Below, one piece after another: positions 29,701 through 41,019 of a DNA stretch of 64,000 nucleotides. Below the pieces are notes generated by a model. That model had not been told where the DNA came from. It ran no database searches and was given only the letters and a program-made list of their open reading frames with translations. The stretch is from assembly GCF_052324685.1 (NCBI RefSeq), contig NC_135218.1:17957479-18021478 (forward strand), written 5' to 3'. This DNA comes from Brachyhypopomus gauderio (lineage: Eukaryota; Chordata; Actinopteri; Gymnotiformes; Hypopomidae). Every line of letters starts with the position of its first letter. Positions within the stretch are counted from its first letter, which is position 1. A program made the translations under genes and the position numbers.

Positions 29701-30347
29701 TGTGTTGTGTTGTGTGAAGGGAGTGGACCTGTGTTGTGTTGTGCTGTGTGAAGGGAGTGGACCTGTGTTGTGCTGTGTGAAGGGAGCGGACCTGTGTTGT
29801 GTTGTGCTGTGTGAATGGAGTGGACCTGTGTTGTGCTGTGTGACGGGAGTGGACCTGTGTTGTGTGAAGGGAGTGGACCTGTGTTGTGCTGTGTGAAGGG
29901 AGTGGACCTGTGTTGTGCTGTGTGAAGGGAGTGGACCTGTGTTGTGTTGTGTGAAGGCAGTGGACCTGTGTTGTGTTGTGTGAAGGCAGTGGACCTGTGT
30001 TGTGTTGTGTGAAGGGAGAGGACCTGTGTTGTGCTGTGTGAAGGGACAGGACCTGTGTTGTGTTGTGTGAAGGGAGAGGACCTGTGTTGTGTTGTGTGAA
30101 GGGAGTGGACCTGTGTTGTGCTGTGTGAAGGGAGTGGACCTGTGTTGTGCTGTGTGAAGGGAGCGGACCTGTGTTATGTTGTGCTGTGTGAAGGGAGTGG
30201 ACCTGTGTTGTGCTGTGTGAAGGGAGCGGACCTGTGTTATGTTGTGCTGTGTGAAGGGAGTGGACATGTGTTGTGCTGTGTGAAGGGAGTGGACCTGTGT
30301 TGTGCTGTGTGAAGGGAGTGGACCTGTGTTTTGCTGTGCTGTGTGAA
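23790..30347. repeat. 6.5-kb satellite of 24/29/34-bp units
   Basis: More than 200 units share the word GAAGGGAGTGGACCTGTGTT. Units differ by the number of TGTGY pentamers after this word, which gives lengths of 24, 29, 34 and 39 bp, i.e. 24 + 5n. Common substitutions are AGTGG/AGAGG and GGGAG/AGAGAG. Larger blocks are duplicated: the marker GCTATGTGAA occurs at 24771 and 25690, ATTGTGTTG at 24911 and 25801, and GTGTTAAGGG ends 895 bp apart at 26580 and 27475. The consensus has no TTA, CTA or TCA, so the minus strand is stop-free in every frame. That explains the 720- and 439-codon frames there, which are not genes. Confidence 0.97.
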
Positions 30348-32050
30348 GCTGGCACCATGACTCACAACAATGGGCCTTCTGCATTAAAGTTTTCAAGTTG
30401 CATTGTGAAATAGTGTTTTTGATTAGTGTTTTAGGTACAGTACAGAGTTAACAGCAAAAATTCCTTAGAGAAAAGACATTTGGGAATCACAACAGTGCCC
30501 TCTATTGGCAATAAAAGGAAAAAGTGGATTGAAGGGGGGGAAAAAACCCAATTATTTTATATAATTATATTTCATACCTGTATAATGGCTACCTAGAATT
30601 CTAGGACCCAGAAGACATTTCAATCAATTTGGCTGAAACTGAATCCAAATGACATTCTTTTCACTATTGTTCTATTTCCTTGAAAGTGCATGAGCTCGGA
30701 GGGCCGCTACAGCGCTTTGAACCCACTCGGTCTTCATTCTGAAGCTTCATTGCTTCATTGGCTGTGCAGCTCAGAAGTGCTGCAAATCAGAAATGTTCCA
30801 CCTTCTGCTCGCAAAAGCATAAACGTCCTCACTGCCAAATTCCTCAGCTCTGTTTGTTTGGCCTAACTGCTCTGGTAACCAGGGTTACGGAATACCAATC
30901 ACAAAACCCTTGGACCCGAGCCTAGCTAAGCATACTTTTGGCATTTAGTAATTCAAGTGAAGGAAGAGAGAAGGAAAGAGAGAAGGAATAGGCACATACC
31001 AAAACAAATTAGATCTGGAATATTCATTTTCCCTCCACTGTTGTAAGTCATTCTGAGTGAAGGAGCATATCTCTTCCCCGCTCCCTCCTGGATCAGTCCA
31101 GTGGAGAAATACACTCCTTCCCCTGTGCACGACACCGGCGCTGTGTGCATGCTGGCCATGCCGAGAGCAGGACCCCATACGGATGCTATTAACACAACGT
31201 AACTTCGTCCTGATGGACGGCGCCGTTTGGGACAACGTGACGGCGTTGGCAGGAGCTCTGCATTCCTGGGTCACACGTGCTGGTCAAATGACCAGCAGGC
31301 CTCCGGAAACGGACACTGAAGCAGAATTGCATGTGCTTGTGTGTGTGTGTGTGTGTGTGTGTGCTTGTGTGTGTGTGTGTGCTTGATATCAGCAATGTGT
31401 CTCTGCAGAGCAGAACTGTCCAAAGGCACGTCCCTGGAGGACTGGGCACTGGCCTTGTGTCCACACCACCCTCCTCTCCAAAGGCTACAGTGACAAAGAG
31501 AATGAAAATGCACATAAACACGTCCACTCCCACAGACAGAACAGCAACGCCTTTAAAAACAAGCTTGTTTAATTCTCCCATTACAACAGGCTCTCCACTA
31601 TGTCAGAAAAGCTTAAAAAACTCTCACATAAATTTGGTAATTGTACACAAACACAGACTGAGTGAGCTAAGGGGAGAGTACACATTGTGTACGTGTGTGT
31701 TCATCTACAGAGAGTGAAGGAGAGTGTGTGTGTGTATACGTGTGTGTACATCTACAGAGAGCAGCAATATCCCATAAACATTAATAAAGTGCTCAACAAA
31801 AAGGACAGAAGACAACAAACTATGACACACAAAAAGTGGCAAATATAAGGAGTTGTGAGGCCAGGACCATGTATGAAAAGATTATGTGGAGTCCAGCACT
31901 AGTGGGAGGACCACAAAGGTGTTTGTCATGGCTGAGATGATCCACATCCTGCAGGTATAATCTGCTCACTTCTCAGGTTTCTTTGGCATTGATCTTGTTT
32001 TTACCATCAACACAGACACATTCTCACCTCTGTACCACAAAATGCATCCA
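30348..32050. other. Intergenic between satellite and cep63 3' end
   Basis: AT-rich unique sequence, a (TG)n at 31340-31381, and short TG tracts near 31690-31750. No exon of a recognised gene. Confidence 0.55.
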
Positions 32051-32056
32051 TTTATT
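32051..32056 (-). terminator. Probable cep63 polyadenylation signal
   Basis: AATAAA on the minus strand, 62-68 bases beyond the cep63 stop codon at 32119, with no other gene between. Cleavage would be expected a little further left, near 32030. Confidence 0.6.
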
Positions 32057-32118
32057 CCAGTCTTAAAAGGCACACCTTGAGACCCTGCTGTCTGTGTGTG
32101 TGTGTGTGTGTGTGTGTA

Positions 32119-32404
32119 TCAGTGCTTGCTGTGGGGACTGCTGTCCTTGTCCAGGTACTTGTGGACAGTCCTGGTGTTCTCCTCTTTCATGCTCTGTATG
32201 TGAGCGTCCAGTCTCTGCAGGAGCTCCTCAGAGCGTAAAGACTCCTCCTCCAGAAAACGGGTGGCCACAGACCCAGCCGGAGAGGCAGCACCGCGCTCCT
32301 GCAGAACACGAACACACACACACACACATGAGAAAAGGAAGCAGATCAATCTACCTTTACATCATGGAGTATTAGTACACATGCACCTTTGACTTGTTTA
32401 ATTG

Positions 32405-32457
<53 letters not shown>

Positions 32458-32989
32458 TGACCGTAGAGACGGGGTCTGAGGTGGGTTCTGGGGCATGTGC
32501 CTTCTCCTCCTGAGCCACAGTGCTATGCAGCACCACTCTCTGCAGTCCTTTATCAACTGAGGAAGACGAGGAGCCAGAGGGCGAGGAAGAGGGAACAGGG
32601 GAGACGGCAGGCCTGCCGTCCTGTGATTGGCCGTCAGCGCGACGAGGAGACGCAGCGGACAGCGCCTCCAGCTGTTTGAGCAGTGACTGGATCTGATGCT
32701 CATAGTGGGAGGAGCTCTCCTGCATGCGAGACTTTACGGCATGTAGCTCCGCCTCACATCTGCAACACAGCACACGTGGACACGGTTCCGCTGATGTCTG
32801 GGTACCGCACAACACAGCACACGTGGACACGGTTCCGCTGATGTCTGGGTACCGCACAACACAGCACACGTGGACACGGTTCCGCTGATGTCTGGGTACC
32901 GCACAACACAGCACACGTGGACAAGGTCCCGCTGATGTCTGGGAACCAAACACAGCAGCCCTAGTCTAGGGCCAGAATGATCTAATCTG

Positions 32990-33033
<44 letters not shown>

Positions 33034-36000
33034 TATGGCGCTCTGTACTGCACTACATATACCTGTCATGCGGGTGACTGTCCTGACTCTGCAGCAGGAC
33101 TCTCTCGTACTTGTCCTGCCAGGTCTGGGCACTGGCGTCCATGCGGGCACGCAACTCAGCCAGCTCTCTCTGCAGCTGCTGGTTCTCCTGCTCCAGGCTG
33201 ACCACAGATGACATGTAACTGTCCCGCAGTCCCGACAACTCCCTGTCGGCCCTCTACGGCCACGCAGGTGGCGGGGGAACCGAGACGGCATGAAGAAAAA
33301 CAAAACACAACATGAAATTGAATGTAAGAACTTGGAAACAAATATGTCAATAAGATGTGATGACGGTAAAGACCTTTGGTGAATGAGACTCCACTCTCTC
33401 CAGGAGATCATTTAGATGCTGGTTCTCAATCTTCAGAGTTTCCAGCTGAACCTGTGTTACCTGCAGAAGCAGCACGATGACCTATTTCGCCACATCTCCG
33501 TGTGTGAACCAATCAATCTCCCGAGTCTAACTAGGGAAAACCGAACATATCCGAACTAGACCGATCCACCCAGTGACATTATTCACTCATACTATCCCTG
33601 GTTCACACCCACACCGGCCGTGATCATCGTGGCAGACAGCGGACAGACGGCCTCGTGAGAGGGCGGCACCTTAAGCTCCGCCGCCTTTCGCTCCGCCTTC
33701 TCCACGTCCGCCCGCAGTTGCCGCTCCATGCTGGAGGCGGAGCCGCTGAGTGTGGCGATGGTGATGTCACGCTGGTGGAGCTCGCTGGTTAGCTGGGACA
33801 CCTCCTTCCTCATCCCCTCTACTTCACCGCAGCGAGTTTGCTCCGCCCGCTGGAGCTCCTCACGCAGCTGCGCGCGCGCACGCAAACACACACACACACA
33901 CACACACTAATGCATACTCCCGCACTATATATTCCCAATAAGATGTGTGGCGTAACTCTGTGGTCTCCTCACCCGCTTGACTTCAGCCACGGAGCGAGCG
34001 TGCTCCTCCCCCAGCTGCTTCCACTCTTCTTCTCTCTTCCCCACTTGTGTTCTCTGCCTCCGCACACCGTCCAGTCTGCCACAAACCACCACACCGTTAA
34101 CGCCACCTCTCCCTCGTGTCCACAGGTGATGTTCAGGAGGAACCGGGCCACACCGGAGGAACCGGGCCACACCAGAGGAATCCCTGACGGCTGCTTACTT
34201 GTCTCTGAGCCGGGCGACCTCAGCCTTGAGCCGTCTCTCGCAGGTCTGAGCGGAGTGCAGCTTGGCTGTGATTCTGTCCAGCTCCTGCCTGAGAGAGGCC
34301 AAGCCCGGGGCAGAACCCTGAGACGCCAGGCACTCCTCCAGGGACCTGCGCAAAGAGAAAAGACGGACGTTGCTGGACACACCTACACTGTGGGAGATGA
34401 GGGCATGGGGCCAAGAGGTCATGAGTTTGATCCCCCTTCAAATCTGCTGCCGTGTATCTACGGGCTGACGGGCTGCCGTGTATCTACGGGCTGACTCTCA
34501 CTGTAGCGGATGAACACAAATCACGCTAGTAACAGCCAGAAGATGTTGTATCTACGGGCTGACTCTCACTGTAACGAATGAACACAAATCACGCTAGTAA
34601 CAGCCAGAAGATGTTGTATCTACGGGCTGACTCTCACTGTAGCGAATGAACACAAATCACGCTAGTAACAGCCAGAAGATGTTGTATCTACGGGCTGACT
34701 CTCACTGTAACGAATGAACACAAATCACGCTAGTAACAGCCAGAAGATGTTGTATCTACGGGCTGACTCTCACTGTAGCGAATGAACACAAATCACGCTA
34801 GTAACAGCCAGAAGATGTTGTATCTACGGGCTGACTCTCACTGTAGCGGATGAACACAAATCACGCTAGTAACAGCCAGAAGATGTTGTATCTACGGGCT
34901 GACTCTCACTGTAGCGCATGAACACAAATCACGCTAGTAACAGCCAGAAGATGTTGTATCTACGGGCTGACTCTCACTGTAGCGGATGAACACAAATCAC
35001 GCTAGTAACAGCCAGAAGATGTTGTATCTACGGGCTGACTCTCACTGTAGCGGATGAACACAAATCACGCTAGTAACAGCCAGAAGATGTTGTATCTACG
35101 GGCTGACTCTCACTGTAGCGGATGAACACAAATCACGCTAGTAACAGCCAGAAGATGTTGTATCTACGGGCTGACTCTCACTGTAGCGAATGAACACAAA
35201 TCACGCTAGTAACAGCCAGAAGATGTTTAAAGACCTGCGTGGTCTGTGGTGGCGTCTGTGTACCTGATGACGTGCTCCTTGGCCTGCAGGGTCTGCTTGA
35301 GGTGGGTCACCTGAGCACGGAGCTTCTGCTCCTGGAGTCTGGAGCTCTGCACAAACTGATCCTGAGTGTCCAGAGTTTCCCTGAGCTCCTGCCTCTCCTC
35401 ACTCAGAACCTGTCCACAGGAGCCCAGGGCAGCCGCCGTCCGTCAACTGCTCTTATTACAAAATCAACTTGAAATGCCGTCCAGCTAAGCGAGCAACTGG
35501 CTAACCTGCCAACCTCAATCACCAAGAGCAAGTCCAAGTACTGAATTTCAGTTCTTCAGAACATTCTGAGCTACCGTACTGCTGCTTTCAGATGAAAATA
35601 ACCAATACTTGACTTTTGATTTCCATTGTTCCTGCTTACATGCACAGTGAAGAAATTAGTCTAAGATGACAAATGTCCTAATAACACATGTATTACAGTC
35701 ATGCCTCAGTGCACCATGGGTCATTATGGATATTGATATCAGTGTATCTCTAATATTAGCTCTGCAGTTATCCAGTTCACACTCCAGCTGGTTTCTCCAG
35801 TCCTGTGCCTCACCCCAGATCAGCCAGTGGCGACTGGTGCTAAAACTTTTGAGGGGGGTGCAAAAAAACTGAAAAATCTCAATACATACAAAGGTGCACA
35901 AAAAAAAGGTAACACGCTTATCCGAGCTACATATCCCTGCGAGATTGTACTGTGTTTGGTAATAGCAGAAGAATAACTATTGCATAAGCTTGTTGGCGTA

Positions 36001-37180
36001 TTAATATATACTTAAAATATATGCTAGTTTGGTTAGGATTTGCTCTGGTAGCTAGCTTAGTTACCAAGCCATCATATATTTTATTTAATGGTAGTTTATT
36101 TTCACACAATCCTAATGTCTTCACGTTCTCTCAAGTTTCCTGCTGGAATAACAAGAGGTGGTGCATTTCTTATATACTTGTAACGTAATACAAATATTTG
36201 TAATGTAATACAAGCTTATATTTGTAAGGTAATACAAGCGAACCATTCAGTCAGATAGCTATTTGTTGTGAAGTGAAATTAATGTCTAGTTAATTTATGG
36301 TACTTCAGCCAAAATTCCAGCACTTTTCAAATCCACTCCAAGCTCCTTTATGCTTTTTTTCCCCCTTCAACCGAACACCTGGTGAAGGGATTTGTTTATA
36401 AGAATGAAACTGAATTTTCCTTCATTTAGAAAAAAATTATGTGCCAACTTGAAAGGTAAACAGTTCAACAATAAATTAAATCTCTCACGTCCTCTCATCA
36501 CCTAATGGAGCTGTCAGAATGCTTCAAGTATAATCACACAATCACACAATAGGAAAAATAATTATCTATACCGATAAAAATAGGTGTATCCGCAAACTTT
36601 AAGATAACCAATTAAAGAACTCCAGATCACATGCTTGCCAAAAATTTTACGGACCTACAGACACACATTAGTCTGACGCCCCACACAGGAAGTATATAGT
36701 ATACATGTAATTTCACAGAAATTCAGCAGATATAATTCTTGATTAATTCTTTTTTTTAAATAAACACTAATTGCCAGTGTTACAAGATTCATAATACTTT
36801 TGCAATACATCATTTACATTAATCTATATATCCAAGTAGTATTTATTCTCTGGATAAATTGACCACCCCCTACTGACCAGCAGACACTGGTCCCGCCCTG
36901 GTCCCTCCCCTGGTCCCTCCCCTGGTCCCGCCCCTGGTCCCGCCCCTGGTCGGGTTGTACCTGTCCTGGGACGTTAGTTGCGCCACCGCCACCGACCTGC
37001 TGCTCCTGCTGGGAGTCGCCCAGTTCCTCCTGCAGCAGACGCAGACGTTCCAGCTCCAGCTCCTGAGTGTGGAGGGAGTCCTGAGCCCTCTGCAGCTGCG
37101 CCCGCAACCGCTGGGCCTCCACCTGGGCCTCCACCTGGTCCCCCGTCTGGCCCTGCAGCCGCGCCAGGCCCTGGGCCTGC

Positions 37181-37242
<62 letters not shown>

Positions 37243-39463
37243 CTTCACACAACATGCGTGGCATCTAAATCTGAGGCAAATAACACAGGTCTATACAGGT
37301 GCGTCTGGCACTCGGGCAGTATGAGGTCACCTGCATCAGGGTGAACTGCTCGGCCAGGTTCTTCCTCTGGGCCTCTAATGAAGCCACCTGCCTCTGGTAC
37401 TGCAGCCTCTGCTGCTCCCACTGTGCTGATCGCTGACTGAACTCCTACAACAAAGATACTGCAAGTACTTAAAAACACCAGTAGAGGGCACCAAACATAA
37501 AGCAGTTGCACAAGACAACACAGGAGTACATTAGAAAACTGAGCAAGCACTCAGTGTAGTTGTAGTACTGTTACAAGTGTAATGGCTGTCATGTGTTTAC
37601 ATTTGTTCGTGATACTGACAAACTGCCTAATTTGTAGTCTATCAGAAGAGCATTTCAAAAACTGCTGGTCACTGCTTTACCTCCAGCTTGCGGTTGAGGA
37701 GCGAGACCTCCCCTTTGTCCTCCTCCGGGCCTCGAGCTCCGTCCCGTGCCTCCTTCATGTGTTTGCGCTGCAGCTTCTCATAGCTGCGCTTCAACCTTGA
37801 CAGCTGCGAGGGCAGATCTCTGGTTAACACACCGCAGCACGGGCCGGCGCTAACGTGGCAGCAGCGCAAGCGGCCTGGGGTCAGAAGAAGGGCGGCACCG
37901 CCGGCGTCCACCACGCTTACCTCCTCCTTCATGCGCTGCAACTGTTCTTCATACCTCCTCGCCAGCTCCTGCCTCCCAGTCTGCATCTCCTCCAGCTGCT
38001 TCTTGAGCGTCACGATCTGATTGGTGGAGTATTGCAGAACAGAAGTTTCACGGATATTAATGTTACCCAGATTTCTTATGGGTGAACTTCAAACAAATAT
38101 TTCGGAGCATCTAATAATACTTGACTACAGTGACTAAAGACGGTGATTCAGTCCACTCTCTCAAAACACTGGTAATCAGACAGTGAAGTCTGGACTGATA
38201 GTGGCTGAAAGCTGCATTACATGCATGTGTTAATCTGTTTCTCCAACAGTTGTGTTTAATTGCAGACTGATGTCTGTGAAGAGCCTAGAAAGACCCCACA
38301 CAGGAAATAAGCACAACAATAAACAGTATACACATATAAAATGGCCATTATCACTACTCTATCCAAATATTTTGCATATTAATAGTATAACTGCTATAAG
38401 ATGCTTTGTTTGAACAATTACTAAAAGAGCTAACACTTAGTACTTAGGCACTCCCTGCTCTGATCTTGACACCTTAAGCAAGAGTAAGCATTTTGTTAAG
38501 AAACCATGAGTTCATGTTTCAAGCACACTGTTACATGGACAATTCTGGCCATGCAGATCAAAGTGCTGCCTGACAGTTAAGAGACCATGCACATTCACCT
38601 ACAATAATCCTTTCTCCACTGCCATACTGTTCATTCACCAACCATGCAGATTCACCTGCAATAACCCCTTCTCCACTACCACACTTAGCATTTGGAATCC
38701 AGTGTCCTGGAGCCCCAGCAAGGAGGTAACAGCCTGCCTGACCCTTAACATCTGCCGGGGTGAAGGAAGAGCATCAAGGCAAGACACGTCATTCACTTGT
38801 GTCCTGATGACTCTGTAGTGACTGGTGCTTTTAAATTAAGTCTTGGAAAAAAAGGTTTTTCCCAGGATGCACCACAGCCCACCTGGGCGAAACACAGTTC
38901 TGTTAAAGATGTGTCTAACAATAGAGCAATCAAGATGAAACCAGGGAAGTCCCATCCTCTTCCCTTTGTTACCCCACAGACAACTACACGATCACTCTGT
39001 CACTTGTTCTGAAGACAACATGAAATAAATCATGTTGCAAAACCTCTTAAAACTCTTCTAAATATGGCCAAACAAAAGGCCAGTCCATCCACTACCTCGG
39101 AGTTCCTCTTGTCCAGCAGGTCTCTGGCTCTCTGCAGATCTTCTTCTCCATCATGTAGGCGGAGCTTCAACACGCGCATCTCCGCTTCCCACTCACTGCG
39201 TTTCTGGTTAACCATGATGTCGATCTGCCTCATTAGCTCCTGAAGTTCAGGCTCACATGATGTCAGGAGAGAGCTGGTGATGGAGAGACAAGAGCTGTTG
39301 GGTCAGATCACGGATGTGACATGTCTGTATTATACGAAATATTCCTGAACTATGTTAACATACTCCCACCAAAGAATGATTTTATTTTTCTAAAGGTTAT
39401 GCAGACCTCTTTGTCTCATTACCTGACATCATGCTCCTGAAGACTTCCAAAAAAAGTATCCAT
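32119..39463 (-). CDS. cep63: Centrosomal protein Cep63 (14 coding exons, 693 aa)
   Basis: This is a coiled-coil centriole protein. In vertebrates Cep63 partners Cep152 at the proximal centriole to recruit Plk4 and start centriole duplication. Exons on the minus strand are 39463-39423, 39273-39096, 38016-37921, 37803-37681, 37444-37331, 37176-36997, 35409-35264, 34345-34199, 34075-33973, 33867-33670, 33460-33374, 33253-33063, 32759-32462 and 32298-32119. All have GT-AG ends and phases that join without a stop. The total is 2082 nt, or 693 residues, against 703 from memory for human CEP63. Diagnostic pieces are [13 protein letters not shown] (exon 2), [16 protein letters not shown] (exon 4), [14 protein letters not shown] (exon 10) and the C-terminal block [18 protein letters not shown] near residues 644-661. 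Most of the protein is predicted coiled coil. Exon 13 carries a serine-rich linker. The C-terminal block fits Cep63 better than its paralogue Deup1. The first-exon start MDTFFGSLQ is inferred from splice phase. The exon 11/12 junction has the weakest splice sites (GTCTTT donor, CGTAG acceptor). Confidence 0.92.
32406..32457. repeat. (TG)n tract beside cep63 exon 13 donor
   Basis: On the transcribed strand this is (CA)n starting a few bases inside intron 13, directly after the exon 13 donor. Confidence 0.9.
32763..32945. repeat. 47-bp tandem repeat, four copies, in cep63 intron 12
   Basis: The word CACACGTGGACA recurs every 47 bp (32771, 32818, 32865, then a diverged copy near 32912). The array abuts the exon 13 acceptor at 32759. 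The bases before that acceptor (GTGCTGTGTTGCAG on the coding strand) are nearly the same as a segment of each unit. Confidence 0.9.
32990..33031. repeat. (TG)n tract in cep63 intron 12
   Basis: Reads as (CA)n on the transcribed strand, about 30 bases after the exon 12 donor. Confidence 0.93.
34480..35227. repeat. 68-bp tandem repeat, about 11 copies, in cep63 intron 7
   Basis: The word TCTACGGGCTGACTCTCACT recurs every 68 bp (for example 34551 and 34619). Units are almost identical, differing mainly at one position (GCGGATG, GCGAATG or ACGAATG). The array lies wholly within the intron between exons 7 and 8. Confidence 0.95.
35822..36660. mobile_element. Possible decayed DNA transposon in cep63 intron 6
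   Basis: The left edge CAGTGGCGACTGGTGC resembles hAT-type termini. Internal sequence at about 36230-36340 is repeated, in opposite orientation, at about 54140-54260 (shared word ACAAATAGCTATCTGACTGA). No transposase frame and no clear right end were found, so the right limit is approximate. Confidence 0.35.
37183..37240. repeat. (CA)n tract directly before cep63 exon 6
   Basis: On the transcribed strand this is (TG)n ending a few bases before the exon 6 acceptor (TTGCAG), taking the place of a normal polypyrimidine tract. Confidence 0.95.
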
Positions 39464-39989
39464 TAGTGATGTTCTGATGGCATCCCAACTGTAATCATCT
39501 CACTCCCTGAGTAAAACAAAATTAACCCTGGACAGACTTTCCCAGGAAAGGCACAACGTTCAGTTAGCCGGTACGAAATGTATAACTACGATTTCCCCTT
39601 TTAAAAATACTTCTGACGACGTTCGCAACAAAAACAGCGTAGCTAGTTAAACTTAATGGGATTATTTTGGCTGCAGCCACTTATTACTAGTTAACCTACA
39701 CAACGGTGAAACACATCGACTAACTTACTTTTAACATTCAAGCTACCATTAGACATTCTACAACTTTAACTAAGTTCGCTATAAAGCTACAACACATCTT
39801 GCTTTAATCGATCACCCACTTATTCCAGCTAACTCGCTACCCAACAACCCACTTCAATGCTTTGATAAGCTAATACTTTACTAACTAGCCAACTATTGCG
39901 CTTGTTAGCTCGTCGCTACTTTTCAGAACAAATATTATTTGAATTCCGGCTCAATTCAGGCAAAAGAGGGCGCTAGTGAGGCTTATTCA

Positions 39990-40210
39990 AAACGACAACT
40001 TACAAATAAAGCTATACGTTCATAACAATAGTTAACCTACCTAACATGTTCTGTCATATTAGTTTGGCTAGCTAGCTAAGTAAAGCTAAGCTAGCTAAGC
40101 TAACGTTCTACAGCAACAAGAAAACGACAGTTGGGCACGCGATACGTTTGGAACGCAAAGCATCATGGGTGTCGTCTTCCACGCTCGCGTTAGCTGGTTA
40201 GCCGCTAAAA
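39990..40210 (-). promoter_or_regulatory. Probable cep63 promoter region
   Basis: It lies 0.5-0.75 kb upstream of the inferred start codon. There is no TATA box at a sensible distance. CGACACCCATGATGC on the minus strand (about 40160-40174) resembles the right half of a ZNF143 site. The assignment rests mainly on position. Confidence 0.3.
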
Positions 40211-40640
40211 TAGCTGATAATGGTGTTGGGGGGGGAAATGAATTTACTCTATGTAGTTCTGGGGCACTTAGTTTTTGAAGCCACTAACACGTTCCACTAT
40301 ATATAGATGGCAGAATGTTGATACTCAAGGCAGTGAAATGTAACTATGCTTGCTAAATCTTTCTGCTGTCTTGATTAATAAATTATATAGATACAAGCTA
40401 ATCCAACGCATGCTAATAGTAACTACGTATCTAGCCAATTAAAGCGTATATTTTTTTAACATCACTGCATTTTTAGCTTGATAGTGTCATATAGCTTGGT
40501 GGCTAATGTAATTCAGCTCTATTGCTATAACCATCATGGTTAGCAAATCCTGTCAGAGGGTGAGTCAGTTCTGACCAAGATTAAATTAACACCGTTGTTG
40601 ATATGTCTATAGACACAACAAACTAGCATTTTTCACACGT

Positions 40641-40712
40641 GGCTCGTTGGTCTAGGGGTATGATTCTCGCTTCGGGTGCGAGAGGTCCCGGGTTCAAATC
40701 CCGGACGAGCCC
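40641..40712 (+). tRNA. tRNA-Pro (CGG)
   Basis: A 72-nt cloverleaf. Acceptor stem GGCTCGT pairs with ACGAGCC, with discriminator base C. The anticodon stem CTCGC/GCGAG holds loop TTCGGGT, so the anticodon is CGG. The T arm is CCCGG-GTTCAAAT-CCCGG and includes the B box. A TTTT polymerase III terminator lies at 40721. No intron. Confidence 0.95.
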
Positions 40713-40932
40713 GGTCCGTCTTTTATCACCACTCCTCCAAAATTTCGCAATGACGCTAAAAACACACGACACTGAGCCGGTTCAGAGTGGATAAAATGTG
40801 CCACTGGCTCTCTGATATAAATTATATCAGCGACAGTAAAATCTAATGTTAATTAAATACGTATAGTTACTGTAGAACAGTTAATGTAATGCAGTTGGTT
40901 TTATTTTTTCCTTTAAGAAGGAACTAACATGT

Positions 40933-41004
40933 GGCTCGTTGGTCTAGGGGTATGATTCTCGCTTTGGGTGCGAGAGGTCCCGGGTTCAAATCCCGGACGA
41001 GCCC
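40933..41004 (+). tRNA. tRNA-Pro (TGG)
   Basis: It is identical to the copy at 40641 except for one base in the anticodon loop (TTTGGGT), giving anticodon TGG. It has the same acceptor stem and T arm and a TTTT terminator at 41009-41012. The two genes are in the same orientation with 220 bp between them. Confidence 0.95.
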
Positions 41005-41019
41005 ATAGTTTTACGTCGT

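Noticed and set aside
28196-30358. A 720-codon open frame on the minus strand
   Set aside because: It is wholly within the 24/29/34-bp satellite. All minus frames are open because the unit lacks stop trinucleotides.
34480-35227. CRISPR-like array
   Set aside because: The whole 68-bp unit is repeated with no unique spacers, and it lies in an intron of a fish gene.
37245-37550. A 101-codon minus frame
   Set aside because: Different frame across cep63 exon 5 and its introns; the phase-consistent exon explains the signal.
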